A DNA stretch of 64,000 nucleotides from Nonomuraea polychroma (GTDB lineage Bacteria; Actinomycetota; Actinomycetes; Streptosporangiales; Streptosporangiaceae). The stretch is taken from assembly GCF_004011505.1 (NCBI RefSeq), contig NZ_SAUN01000001.1, positions 744,001-808,000 on the forward strand, in the 5' to 3' direction. Numbering within the stretch: the first letter of the stretch is position 1; each line of letters begins with the position of its first letter. The notes beneath the pieces were generated by a model. That model worked only from the letters and a program-made list of their open reading frames with translations, had not been told where the DNA came from and searched no databases. Below, in pieces: positions 8,809 to 16,781 of this stretch. Made by a program: the position numbers and the translations under genes.

Positions 8809-9653
8809 CGGTTCCGCAGCGCGATCGCGAGCGCCTGCTGCGGGTCCTCCTCCGCGAGGTGCCTGCACAGCGCCTCACGCACCCAGGCGATCTTCTCGCT
8901 GCTGGTCATTTCGTGGTGGCAATCCTCGATCTCCCGCCCGGCGCCGCGCAGGAACAGCGCGCCCATGATCTCGGCGAGCCGCCCGGCCATGATCTCCACA
9001 ACGCTGATGACCAGCATGAGCGCCCCGTCCGCGCCGATGCGCGCCGTACGCTCGCAGCCAGGTGGCAGGTACAGAACGCCGCCGGCGGCCAGGTCCGCGC
9101 TGAACGCTCCTGGAGCCTGCCCGCCCGCTGTCCAGGAGCAGTGGCCCGCCAGATGGAGGACGAAGGAGTGGCCGCCGTCCGGCGCGGCGTCCAGCTCTGT
9201 GGTGGCCGCGTGCGGCGGGGCCAGCACCAGGGTGGACCACACGTCGCCGCGGAACCCGGCCGCGAGGCTGGCCACCAGGGCCGCGATCCGCGGGCTCCAC
9301 AGCTCGGGACGATCCACGACGATGCTCGCGCCGCCCTCATAGGCACGGCGGAACTCCTCCGGGACCGGGTAGCCCACCAGGTCGTTGTTGACGACGACGC
9401 GTGTCTGGAAGGCCGCGTCCCGCCTGGCCGCCGACAGCCCGTGCGGGTACGTCAGGCTCACCCACGGCCGGACGATCAGCCCGCAGTCGAACTCGTCCCA
9501 CAGCTCCGCCGGCGTCAGCAGGCCGGGCGCGTCCTCCGCCTGGTACTGGTAGGGGAACGTGTTCCAGACGTCGTCGAAGAAGTCGCTCGGTTCGCCGACG
9601 AGATCCCTGAGGGTCCCAGGGGCGGAGCGTGGGTGCTGGTCCGTGCCTGTCAT
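8805..9653 (-). CDS. JmjC/cupin-like protein with lost metal ligands
   Basis: This 282-residue protein has the same layout as the other two JmjC proteins in the locus, including 'GGVLYLPPGCERTARI' where they have 'GDLLYLPHGWPHVPHT' or 'GDVLWIPRGWWHSGAS'. Aligned by eye, the proximal HxD becomes A-P-D (in 'DAAPDGGHSFVLHLAGH') and the distal His becomes Arg or Glu. Two of the three iron ligands therefore seem to be missing. It is probably a non-catalytic paralogue, perhaps binding the precursor or activating the neighbouring hydroxylase. It overlaps both neighbours by 4 bases, so it is under selection as part of the operon. Confidence 0.75.
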   Translation of the reverse strand: MTGTDQHPRSAPGTLRDLVGEPSDFFDDVWNTFPYQYQAEDAPGLLTPAELWDEFDCGLIVRPWVSLTYPHGLSAARRDAAFQTRVVVNNDLVGYPVPEEFRRAYEGGASIVVDRPELWSPRIAALVASLAAGFRGDVWSTLVLAPPHAATTELDAAPDGGHSFVLHLAGHCSWTAGGQAPGAFSADLAAGGVLYLPPGCERTARIGADGALMLVISVVEIMAGRLAEIMGALFLRGAGREIEDCHHEMTSSEKIAWVREALCRHLAEEDPQQALAIALRNR

Positions 9654-10519
9654 GCGATCCTCCTGCGCATCCTGCGCAGCGCGGCAGTGAGAATCCGCTC
9701 GTCCGGGACGTCCTGCGCATGGTGGCCGAGCGCCTTTGCCACGGCCTCCGCCTTGTCCTCCACGTACAGGCGGGACTGCTGCCCCATCAGGTCGTGGCAG
9801 TCTTCACGGAACGTCTCCAGCATCGCCTCGACCAGGTCCATCGGTGTCGGCTCGGTGAGCGTGAGCGTCATGTGGAGTGAGTCCTGGTCTCGGGTGTGCG
9901 GGACATGCGGCCAGCCGTGCGGCAGGTAGAGCAGGTCGCCGGGCTCCATCGTGAACCGGTGGCTGCAGTCGTCCAGGTCGACGTCGATCAGGCCCGACCT
10001 CGCGCTGACGTGCTGCGGCTGGGCGTAGAGCCGCCAGTCCTTGGTTCCGGCGAGCTGCACCACGATCACGTGGGAGGCGTCCCGGTGCGGACGCGTCCCC
10101 CGGCTCTCCTTCGGGGTGAAGAACACGTACGCCTTGATCTCCGCCGGGATCCGTTCGCTCAACTCGGCCACCAGGTCGCGGGTCGGCTTGTGCCAGTCCT
10201 CCATCTGGTTCAGCTTGACCGTCGCACCCTGGGCCATGGCCGCGTGGATCGCCGCGGCGTTCGCCAGGCCGGTGATCTCGTTGCCGCCGACGCGCTCGGT
10301 GCGGGTGACCAGGTCGGGGTTCGCCGCCACGCCCTCCTTCATGACGGTGAAGTAGGGCCTCCGCAACAAGGGCATGTCGATGACCTGTTTGAACTCGGAC
10401 ATATTCATAAGAGCGGAGACGGGCACCGCCTCCTTGAGTAGCATATGGTGCTTATTCGAAGTGCCATCGAAAATGCCGATCTCATCAATAAGAGCGATCA
10501 GCGGGTGCGGCTTACCCAT
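9650..10519 (-). CDS. JmjC/cupin-type Fe(II)/2-oxoglutarate hydroxylase
   Basis: This 289-residue protein resembles the ribosomal-oxygenase (Cupin_4/JmjC) group that hydroxylates peptide side chains. The metal triad is visible as H145-x-D147 in 'GTRPHRDASH' and H205 in 'GDLLYLPHGWPHVPHT'. Its N-terminal half ('GIFDGTSNKHHMLLKE', 'MPLLRRPYFTVMKEG') is shared in layout with the third JmjC gene. It is the first enzyme gene after the precursor-like ORF, about 105 bases away across a hairpin. Hydroxylation of a residue in the precursor (Arg, Asn, Asp or a hydrophobic residue) is a reasonable prediction but cannot be read directly. Confidence 0.85.
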   Translation of the reverse strand: MGKPHPLIALIDEIGIFDGTSNKHHMLLKEAVPVSALMNMSEFKQVIDMPLLRRPYFTVMKEGVAANPDLVTRTERVGGNEITGLANAAAIHAAMAQGATVKLNQMEDWHKPTRDLVAELSERIPAEIKAYVFFTPKESRGTRPHRDASHVIVVQLAGTKDWRLYAQPQHVSARSGLIDVDLDDCSHRFTMEPGDLLYLPHGWPHVPHTRDQDSLHMTLTLTEPTPMDLVEAMLETFREDCHDLMGQQSRLYVEDKAEAVAKALGHHAQDVPDERILTAALRRMRRRIA

Positions 10520-10576
10520 GTTTCGACTCTAGCCACCCTTCAGCAGTCGAATTCTCGATCTGTCAACGGGATAGAC

Positions 10577-10610
10577 GCGGCCCTTCTGCCGGGGAAGGCA
10601 GCAGGGCCGC
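10577..10610 (-). terminator. Strong hairpin between precursor and first enzyme gene
   Basis: GCGGCCCT pairs perfectly with AGGGCCGC, and an inner CTGCC pairs with GGCAG around a short loop. There is no T-run, so this is likely a partial terminator or an RNA stabiliser. Such hairpins after RiPP precursor genes raise precursor output relative to the enzymes. Confidence 0.6.
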
Positions 10611-10625
10611 AGTGGGCCGGGTCAG

Positions 10626-10790
10626 CTACGCCTCGTTGATGTTCTCCATGACAAAGGCGCGCTGGTACTCAAACAATGAGTCCCCCTTGTCCTTACGGCC
10701 GCCGGCCGCAAGGGCCTTCTCCTCACCGGTGGCCCGAAACTTCGGGGCATCCGACTCGTCCATCGCGCGCAGTGTGTCTCTGATTGCCAT
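10626..10790 (-). CDS. Putative RiPP precursor peptide (54 aa)
   Basis: A 54-codon ORF starts at ATG 10790 (in CATATG) with GGAG 7 bases upstream. The N-terminal part, 'MAIRDTLRAMDESDAPKF', looks like an acidic amphipathic leader. The middle contains 'EEKALAAGGRKDKGDS', with a Gly-Gly and a basic patch, and the last residues are 'LFEYQRAFVMENINEA'. There is no Cys, so thiazoles are impossible; Ser, Thr and backbone amides remain. About 80% of third positions are G/C, which argues for real coding. It is the first gene of the YcaO/TfuA/JmjC/S9 operon and is followed by a hairpin. I know of no family name for it. Confidence 0.7.
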   Translation of the reverse strand: MAIRDTLRAMDESDAPKFRATGEEKALAAGGRKDKGDSLFEYQRAFVMENINEA

Positions 10791-10834
10791 ATGGCATCTC
10801 CGTCCTAAAGCGTCGGAACCTCCGACTGTGTTCC

Positions 10835-10863
10835 ATGGTGAAGTTCGGTGCGCCCGATGTCAA
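10835..10863 (-). promoter_or_regulatory. Candidate promoter for the RiPP-like operon
   Basis: On the minus strand a perfect TTGACA (10858-10863) is followed after 17 bases by a weak -10, CACCAT (10835-10840). The start would leave a leader of about 40 bases before the precursor ATG. The -35 is convincing and the -10 is not, so an activator may be needed. Confidence 0.4.
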
Positions 10864-10899
10864 TGCAATGTGACTTGGCCATTCTAGGAGTGAAGCGGG

Positions 10900-11100
10900 T
10901 CACCGAATTCGCTGTAGGTGATTGCGTCCGAACTGTAGGTGATCGTGTTCGAAGTGAGTGAGGAAGAGTGCGCGCGCGGGCTATGTCGCCGACTCCACGG
11001 GGGTTGATGGTGATGCGCTGAATTCACCAACGGCCTTTGATCAGGGCGAAGTCGCGTTCCCCGATACATTGCAGGGCGCGGGAGACGGCTGTAGGTGTGG
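10900..11100 (-). pseudogene. IS5-like DDE transposase C-terminal remnant
   Basis: The minus-strand frame reads 'ALQCIGERDFALIKGRW', then a stop, then 'IQRITINPRGVGDIARA', then a frameshift to 'ALFLTHFEHDHLQ'. Together these match the C terminus of actinobacterial IS5-group transposases ('GER..ALLKGRWRALQRIT..P..IGDIARAALVLTHFEH'). With one nonsense codon and one frameshift it is dead. It sits between the minus-strand RiPP-like operon and the plus-strand JmjC gene, so the present gene order may result from its insertion. Confidence 0.7.
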
Positions 11101-11109
11101 TTAGAACTC

Positions 11110-11138
11110 TTGACACTCCCCGCCGCGACAGTTACTTT
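11110..11138 (+). promoter_or_regulatory. Promoter of the third JmjC gene
   Basis: TTGACA (11110-11115), a 17-base spacer and TACTTT (11133-11138) form a good vegetative promoter. The predicted start near 11145 leaves a leader of about 65 bases before the GTG start. Its independence from the minus-strand operon promoter implies separate control. Confidence 0.6.
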
Positions 11139-11212
11139 CAACAGGTTTACGCTGTTTGGAGTCTGCCGATGGTCGATGTCCTGCCGCTAATCGTATATTG
11201 CGAGGTAGTGTG

Positions 11213-12385
11213 GTGATCCCGATGGACCCGCCGTCATGGCCGCGCATTCTTCCAGCCCTCGGAGATCCGGCCCTCTTCAGCTCGCAATGGCCGACCACCC
11301 CGTACCGGAGCGTAGGCAGCGCCAAGAGTCTTGAAGCGCTCCTGACCTGGGATAACATCGACAGGATAATCAATGACCGCACTATTCAGGCGCCCGCATT
11401 CCGGATGGTGCAAGATAATCAGCTGATCTCGCAGGATTTCCTCTGCCGGCCAGAGGAAGCGACGTCGCTGGGTCTTACAGGGCTCATGGACCCGGCGCGA
11501 ATGGTGTCCGCGCTCGCGGGTGGCGCGACCCTGGTCCTCCAGGGACTCAACCGATTCTGGCCGCCACTCGGCGACCTGTGTCGGCGACTGTCGTCCGAGA
11601 TCGGCCACCCGGTATTCGCCAACGCGTACCTCACGCCATCTGCCGCGCGCGGCTTCGGGGCACACCGCGATCCCTATCATGCCTGGTTGGCACAGGCCGA
11701 AGGAAGTAAAAACTGGCGGCTGTGGGCACCTGACGCCGATCACGCCACCGACCAGCCGACTCTGGAGGTAACCCTCGAAAAAGGAGATGTCCTCTGGATA
11801 CCGCGCGGCTGGTGGCATTCCGGCGCCAGCATCGATACGCCGAGCTTGCACCTCACCCTGACCGTATGGGCGACAAAGACGGAAGATGTCTTACGTGTGA
11901 TACTCGCCAGCCTGTCTGACAGCGCCGCGATGAAACGGGAACTTCCTCCCAATGCCCTTGCGGGAGACGAATCCGCCATCGCCGAAGTGGCCACGGCGGT
12001 AACCGAGATCTTTCAGCTAATGTCCGCCCTGGATATCAGCGAGCTGGCGGGCCGCCTGATCGGCGCTCGTCGGCAGCGTTTCGCTCCACTTCCGGTGCCG
12101 CCCGTCGCGGAGGTCCTCGGAGAAAGGCAGAGCAGGAGCTTTCATGTCCACCCCGAGGGAATCCTTCATTGGACCGCGGACCCGGAAGGTGCCATCATCG
12201 GCACCGCCGACGCCCTGGTGATGGTACCTCCGGAATACGTTGCGCCCTGCGAGAGGCTTCTCGCCGGGGCTGGGGCAACGATTCGGCGCGATGAGCTGGC
12301 GGAATTCGACCAAGGTCTCCTGGAGAATCTCATACAAGCGCGGCTCCTGTGCACCGCGTCTCATGAGGTCCCGCCAACTCCGTAA
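11213..12385 (+). CDS. JmjC/cupin-type Fe(II)/2-oxoglutarate oxygenase
   Basis: This protein of about 390 residues has the complete JmjC triad: H151-x-D153 in 'RGFGAHRDPYHAW' and H202 in 'KGDVLWIPRGWWHSGAS', with the core strand 'EGSKNWRLWAPD'. A C-terminal winged-helix-like extension ('PEGILHWTADPEGAIIGTAD') resembles the tail of ribosomal-oxygenase relatives. GTG 11213 (or 11210) is preferred because GAGG lies 7 bases upstream, whereas ATG 11222 is 16 bases from it. It points away from the RiPP-like operon but shares the protein family twice over, so it may modify the same peptide. Alternatively it is a separate oxygenase brought in by rearrangement. Confidence 0.82.
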   Translation: MIPMDPPSWPRILPALGDPALFSSQWPTTPYRSVGSAKSLEALLTWDNIDRIINDRTIQAPAFRMVQDNQLISQDFLCRPEEATSLGLTGLMDPARMVSALAGGATLVLQGLNRFWPPLGDLCRRLSSEIGHPVFANAYLTPSAARGFGAHRDPYHAWLAQAEGSKNWRLWAPDADHATDQPTLEVTLEKGDVLWIPRGWWHSGASIDTPSLHLTLTVWATKTEDVLRVILASLSDSAAMKRELPPNALAGDESAIAEVATAVTEIFQLMSALDISELAGRLIGARRQRFAPLPVPPVAEVLGERQSRSFHVHPEGILHWTADPEGAIIGTADALVMVPPEYVAPCERLLAGAGATIRRDELAEFDQGLLENLIQARLLCTASHEVPPTP

Positions 12386-12689
12386 GGTGGATCGAGCTCT
12401 ACCCCGCCGGGGGCAACGCCATTTGTGAACGAGGACATCGGCACCCTGCGCCGTGAACTCCCTGACCGAATCCTGACGGCGTTCGGCACGAGCGTCCGAT
12501 GGGGCTCGTCGGGCAGTTCAGGCTCCCCGGCAGGCCGTTCCGGATGGCCTATCTCGCGGACCTACTTCGTCGATCCTCGCCACCCGATGAGCAGGCTGGT
12601 CGAGTGCGTCCCCAGGGGGAGATCGTCAGAACCCGGAAAGCCAAGCGGAGGCGTCGGACGTTGGCCGATCATAGGACGGAGGAGGCCTC
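12386..12689 (+). other. Intergenic stretch without a convincing gene
   Basis: A GTG-started frame from 12425 ('NEDIGTLRRELPDRILTAFG') reads briefly like protein and then loses sense, so it may be the head of a truncated gene. No terminator, promoter consensus or RNA gene was seen apart from the GGAGG before the next gene. Confidence 0.3.
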
Positions 12690-13580
12690 ATGCGAAGAAT
12701 GATCGCCTGCCTGTCTTTGGTGCTTCTCCTGTCCTCCTGCAGCGGGGACCATGAGGCCTCGCCCGGCGGGTCCCATGGCGCCTCGTCTGACGGGTTCGAG
12801 ACGCGTGCTCGGGAGGTGGCGGAGCGCTGGCAGGGCTCGGCTGACGACCACGCCTGGCGCAAAGGGTTCGTTGCGCTGGAAGTCCTGAACCCGCACGGAT
12901 GGAACCATGTGCGCCGAATCCCGGCCTGGGTGAACAGAAGCTCGCACAACGGTGCCTGGCAGTTGGCCGCCAAACTACCCACGGACGCCCCGCACCGCGC
13001 CGATGTGCGATGGCCGGACGGCGAGGTCTCGCAGGTGCCGCTCATCTCGGCGGCGAGAGCGTACGAGGAATTCAGCAAATCGGCGGACCTCATCGAAGAG
13101 GAGTGCCCGGCCAAGAGATGCCGCCCGCTCCGGGTCACCGGTGCCGGACTGGGCAAGGTCCCGCTGGAGACCAGCCGCGGCACAATCCAGGTGCCCGCCT
13201 GGATGTTCACCGTCGAGGGAGTCGAGCAGAAGAAGGTCCACGTGGCGGTAGACCCTTCGGCCGTCACCGCCCGTCCCGAACGGACACAGAGAGGCATCGA
13301 AGAGGTGATGGCGTTCGACCTCGTCGCCGGCAAGCCTGACGAGCTGCTTCTCCGCTACGGGTTCGGCGCCTGCGACACCGTTCAGGGGCCGCGTGCTTAC
13401 GAGACCGACCAACTGGTGGTGGTCGACATGGACGAGGAGGGCTCCAGCTCTGGCCATCCTTGTCCGGCGATTCTCAAGACGGCGACGACCACCGTGGCGC
13501 TCGCCCGACCGCTCGGCGACCGCCTTGTACTTGACTCCGGCACGGGGCTGCCGGTGCTGCGGGGACTGAACAGGCGCTGA
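12690..13580 (+). CDS. Putative secreted lipoprotein of unknown function
   Basis: This 296-residue protein starts with a lipoprotein signal, 'MRRMIACLSLVLLLSSCSGD', with the lipobox Cys at 17. The mature part has no domain that I recognise; it contains 'GRPxR'-free, mixed-charge sequence with a conserved-looking Cys pair 'EEECPAKRCRPLRV' and a late pair 'FGACDT...GHPCPA' that may form disulfides. A GGAGG sits at the right distance before ATG 12690. It stands alone between degenerate sequence on both sides. Codon use is normal for the genome, so it is likely intact and anchored on the outer face of the membrane. Confidence 0.75.
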   Translation: MRRMIACLSLVLLLSSCSGDHEASPGGSHGASSDGFETRAREVAERWQGSADDHAWRKGFVALEVLNPHGWNHVRRIPAWVNRSSHNGAWQLAAKLPTDAPHRADVRWPDGEVSQVPLISAARAYEEFSKSADLIEEECPAKRCRPLRVTGAGLGKVPLETSRGTIQVPAWMFTVEGVEQKKVHVAVDPSAVTARPERTQRGIEEVMAFDLVAGKPDELLLRYGFGACDTVQGPRAYETDQLVVVDMDEEGSSSGHPCPAILKTATTTVALARPLGDRLVLDSGTGLPVLRGLNRR

Positions 13581-14408
13581 CGGCCCGGCGACCATGTGCG
13601 GCGACGCAGAGATATGCGGGCTGTACAGCAGCACGTACAGCAACACCGTCTTATACGACCGCACGCCGACTCAGGGCGATCACAACTTAAGCAGGACAGC
13701 CGCGCCTTGACAGGACATCTGCCCTTCCCTACGGATCAGATGGTAGGGCGCGTGGATCAAGAAGCGAGAGTTCGTCTGCTTGAGGCAGGCTGAACGTCTC
13801 TGCTATCAAGGCAAGTCAGCCCAGCCCATCTCGGTGAGCCAGACGGTGCCGGCGTACTCGCCGTTCATGGCGAGCATGCTGATCCACGAGCACCCGTGGC
13901 TGCATAGGAACATGGTTCCCGGCGAGGGCTTGTCCATCCACAGGGTGGGATCTGCCCCGTCGGCGGCGAGGCGCCGCAATTGCCGCACACCATCCCGGTC
14001 ACCGGGAAGGGCTCCCAGGGGTAGGCGGCGACCACGTGCCGGCTATTCACCACCTCATCATCGCTATCATCGCTGTCCCGGTCGTCCCGGCAACCGTCCA
14101 CAACAGGTGCAACCGCGGCGCGTCGGCTCGCCCGGCGTGCGAGTCGGCCACCAGCGCCATCGGGCGGGAGACCAACTGAATCGCCCCCGCATCCACATGA
14201 GTACCAACTGGGCAGCCTCTTGGAGTGGCCACGTCCGGAGGCTGCCATGGCAACCGCCAACGTTCCCCGCGGTGGAACCTGAGCCAGGCTTCTGACCGTC
14301 CACCTAATAGGAGGGATCTGCTTCCCGTTTACCTGCCGCACCCGAACCGTGACAATCCGAAGGCAAACTCCGCTCAAGCCATCCGTTCGACACAAGGAGT
14401 ATGACTCG
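13581..14408. other. Gene-poor stretch containing a minus-strand gene relic
   Basis: On the minus strand, 13806-13988 encodes 'DKPSPGTMFLCSHGCSWIS' followed by 'MLAMNGEYAGTVWLTEMGW', like the late part of SMI1/KNR4-type immunity proteins. Just upstream, in another frame, lies 'VVAAYPWEPFPVTG'. The two pieces would join only with a frameshift and there is no proper start, so I read them as a relic. Nothing else in the stretch looks coding. A pair of 'GTACAGCA' repeats occurs near 13625-13640. Confidence 0.4.
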
Positions 14409-14672
14409 GTGAACCCGCAGGCACTTGCCCACCGGGCACGTCGACACGGCTGGGACGTGCAGACCATCCCGCAATCATCCGGCCCTGTGATCGTCCTGCA
14501 GCGTAACGGCTGGGACCTGGAAGTCGCGTTCGAGGGATGCAGTCCCAAAGCCGCGACAGTCCACGAACCCGGCCACAACGATGGCAGGCGGGTCCGCCTG
14601 CGCTCAATTAACGACTTCGTGCAATCCAGCCCGGAGCAGATCGGGCACGTGACTCGGGCGACGATCGGTTGA
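14409..14672 (+). CDS. Small hypothetical protein (87 aa)
   Basis: GTG 14409 follows AAGGAG with 9 bases of spacing, a much better start than the upstream in-frame positions. The product reads 'ALAHRARRHGWDVQTIPQSS', then 'IVLQRNGWDLEVAFEGC', and ends 'QIGHVTRATIG'. Two 'GW-D' repeats may mark a small beta-sheet domain. I do not recognise the family. It has plausible codon use and lies next to the SMI1-like relic, an arrangement common in toxin/immunity islands, but that is only context. Confidence 0.5.
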   Translation: MNPQALAHRARRHGWDVQTIPQSSGPVIVLQRNGWDLEVAFEGCSPKAATVHEPGHNDGRRVRLRSINDFVQSSPEQIGHVTRATIG

Positions 14673-14728
14673 ACCGCTAAGTTCGCACGAATGAGTCCCG
14701 CGCTCGGGGCCCGTCGAGTATCACCCAT

Positions 14729-14992
14729 TCAGGCCATCCGTGCCGAGATCTTTGTATCAGGCGACGAGCCGTCGTTGGTGTTGACGAGCATGCTGACGAT
14801 GCTGACCCGGTCGCCGGGCCGTACCTTGACCTGGAACGTCACAGTTTTGCCCGGTGCGATCGGAGCGCTCGCGGCGGCGAACGCGTCACGCACGCCGGGC
14901 CGCTTGGACACCTTCTTGATCAGTCTCGGCGCGTCGCCGTCCTCGGCGACCGCGGCGACGCCACGGCTGGCGAACCGGCCGACCTGCCACAC
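14729..14992 (-). pseudogene. Spondin-domain-like protein fragment
   Basis: The frame gives 'SAPIAPGKTVTFQVKVRPGD' and then 'RVSIVSMLVNTNDGSSPD', which matches the calcium-binding heart of bacterial Spondin_N-like lipoproteins ('..APGATVTF.V.A.PGDRLS.A.MLV.TND.F..'). The usual signal peptide and the first strands are missing, and the frame ends soon after the TND motif. It is probably a decayed copy. A GTG or ATG near 14992 could in principle start a short product. Confidence 0.5.
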
Positions 14993-15416
14993 ATGGACGC
15001 CTGCTGCATTCGTTCACCAGCATCGTGGTCGCGCGTGGGTTCGACGACGAGCGAGATGTTCCGGCGAGGTTCAGCCAGCTCCACAAGCGCGGGGGTGCGT
15101 GATCAACGGCGGCATGGAATCCCCAGCCGGTTTCCGCACCCGGAACAGGTGATCGTCACCAGGTTGGGGGTAGCTGTCTTGATGGGCACCGCGCTGCTCA
15201 CGCAGCAGTTCGCCACCGAGCTGGGGAGTCGGCGGGCGGGCTGTCCGGCGGCAATGTGCATCGCGATGTCCGCGGGCTTCGCGTAGTGGTCTTTGCAGCT
15301 GGATGCGCTTCGTCGTCCCTGATGATCAGCGGCGGGTCGGTCCGTTCACCGTGGGCTCCGCCGTCGCTCAAGAGACGGCGCCCGCCGCTACCAGCTGCCG
15401 GAGGAGAGAGTCATCG

Positions 15417-16079
15417 TTGGCTGACAAGAACAGGGATCCGGTGGCGGTGATCGGACTGGGACGGTTCGGCAGTGCACTCGCCATCGAACTCACCCAGCGC
15501 GGCACAGAAGTGCTGGGCATCGACAACAATCCCAAACACGTGCAGGACCTCTCGGGGCTGGTCACCGACATCGCCACGGCGGATTCCACCGACCTGGCGG
15601 CCTTGAAGCAGCTCGGTGTGCCCGACTTCTACCGCGCCGTGGTGGCGATCGGCAGTGACCTCGAAGCCAGCATCCTGACCGCTTCCCTGCTCGTCGAGCT
15701 GGAAATCGACCATATTTGGGCCAAGGCGGTCAGCCGGCAGCATGGGCGGATCCTGCGCCGGATCGGCGTTCATCACGTGGTTTTTCCCGAGCATGACATG
15801 GGAGAGCGAGTCGCCCATCTGGTCAGCGGCCGCATGCTCGATTACATGCAGGTGGATGCCAACTTCGCGTTGGCCAAGATGCGTCCTCCGAAGGAATTCG
15901 TCGGCATTCCGCTCGGGCAATCTGGCCTGCGCCGCCGATACGGTGTCACGGTCGTGGCCGTCAAAGCCCGAGAGGAGGAGTTCACTTACGCAACTGCGGA
16001 GACTGAGCTCGGGCATGGCGATGTGATCATTGTTTCCGGCCGTACGGACCGGGTCGAACGCTTCGCCGACCTGCCGTAG
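15417..16079 (+). CDS. trkA: TrkA-type potassium-channel regulatory protein
   Basis: This 220-residue protein binds NAD(H) or ATP and gates a Trk/Ktr potassium transporter on the cytoplasmic side. It opens with the Rossmann motif 'VAVIGLGRFGSALAIELTQR', continues 'VLGIDNNPKHVQDL' with the acidic residue that ends strand 2, and carries a C-terminal TrkA_C domain ('FVGIPLGQSGLRRRYGVTVV', then 'GHGDVIIVSG'). TTG 15417 is chosen because GGAGGAG lies 10 bases upstream and the Rossmann fold begins at once. The membrane partner gene is 700 bases downstream on the same strand. Confidence 0.88.
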   Translation: MADKNRDPVAVIGLGRFGSALAIELTQRGTEVLGIDNNPKHVQDLSGLVTDIATADSTDLAALKQLGVPDFYRAVVAIGSDLEASILTASLLVELEIDHIWAKAVSRQHGRILRRIGVHHVVFPEHDMGERVAHLVSGRMLDYMQVDANFALAKMRPPKEFVGIPLGQSGLRRRYGVTVVAVKAREEEFTYATAETELGHGDVIIVSGRTDRVERFADLP

Positions 16080-16263
16080 GCGTACGCCGATATTCGCGGG
16101 ATGGGGGAGCAGTGGAGCCGTGTGCCTGCAAATGGAGTCCCTAGGTATGGGGTGCCGCGGACCCGTTCGCCGATCATGTGGCGGACGCCCTGGAGGGGAC
16201 GGCACGGCAGGGCTATGGCCCGTACGTCATCGAGCCGGACACTCCCGGCGGGTCGGCGGATCC

Positions 16264-16434
16264 ATGAGCGACATCGCGAAGGAGATCCTCGCCAGCCCGG
16301 TGCCGGTGATCGTGTATGTGAGCCCGCGAGGAGTCAGAGCGGTCTCCGTCGGGGCGGTCATTACGTTGGCGGCGTCCCTGGCGCCGGGCGACGGTCGCCA
16401 GGCGAGGCGGAAGGCGACCGCCGGGCGCGCATGA
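16264..16434 (+). CDS. Small hypothetical ORF between trkA and trkH
   Basis: This 56-codon frame starts 'MSDIAKEILASPVPVIVYVS' and contains a hydrophobic centre ('AVITLAASLAPG'). Its ATG overlaps the TGA of a preceding open frame that reads 'DPFADHVADALEGTARQGYG' then 'PYVIEPDTPGGSADP'; that frame has no start codon, so the pair may be the broken remains of one operon. It could also be a short membrane-associated partner of the Trk system. I do not recognise either piece. Confidence 0.35.
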   Translation: MSDIAKEILASPVPVIVYVSPRGVRAVSVGAVITLAASLAPGDGRQARRKATAGRA

Positions 16435-16781
16435 TCAGTACGTCGCCTGTGGACCTGGTGCAGATGTTCCGGCCACGTTCCGCCACGGCGGCTCGTTACC
16501 CCTCTGCGGAGTCCGGGCGGGTTACATTGATAAAGGCGTTGCGGCAAGGCGCTGGCTCAGCCGCCAGCCCGCACGGGTGTCCGGCCCCGCGTAGTGTCGT
16601 CCGCCGTTCGGGCGCGAGGGCGGTTGCGCAGGTGGGGCGTTTGTGATCGCAGGGCTGATCATGCGCTTGCCTAATCCCTGCGGGCGGTTCAAGTGCCAAG
16701 ATTTCCTGAAAGCTCACCACGTTGCTGGCGGCTCGTCCCCGTGACCGCGCCGGTCGGCTGCGCCCGAAAGTGAGACTGGGC

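Noticed and set aside
6907..9342. 811-codon plus-strand open frame opposite the S9 and JmjC genes
   Set aside because: It is rich in Pro, Arg, His and Gly with no recognisable domain and lies exactly opposite three well-supported genes; long antisense frames are expected at this GC content.
15103..15262. Minus-strand frame ending 'TITCSGCGNRLGIPCRR'
   Set aside because: It looks briefly protein-like but lacks a convincing start and any domain, so it is not listed as a gene.
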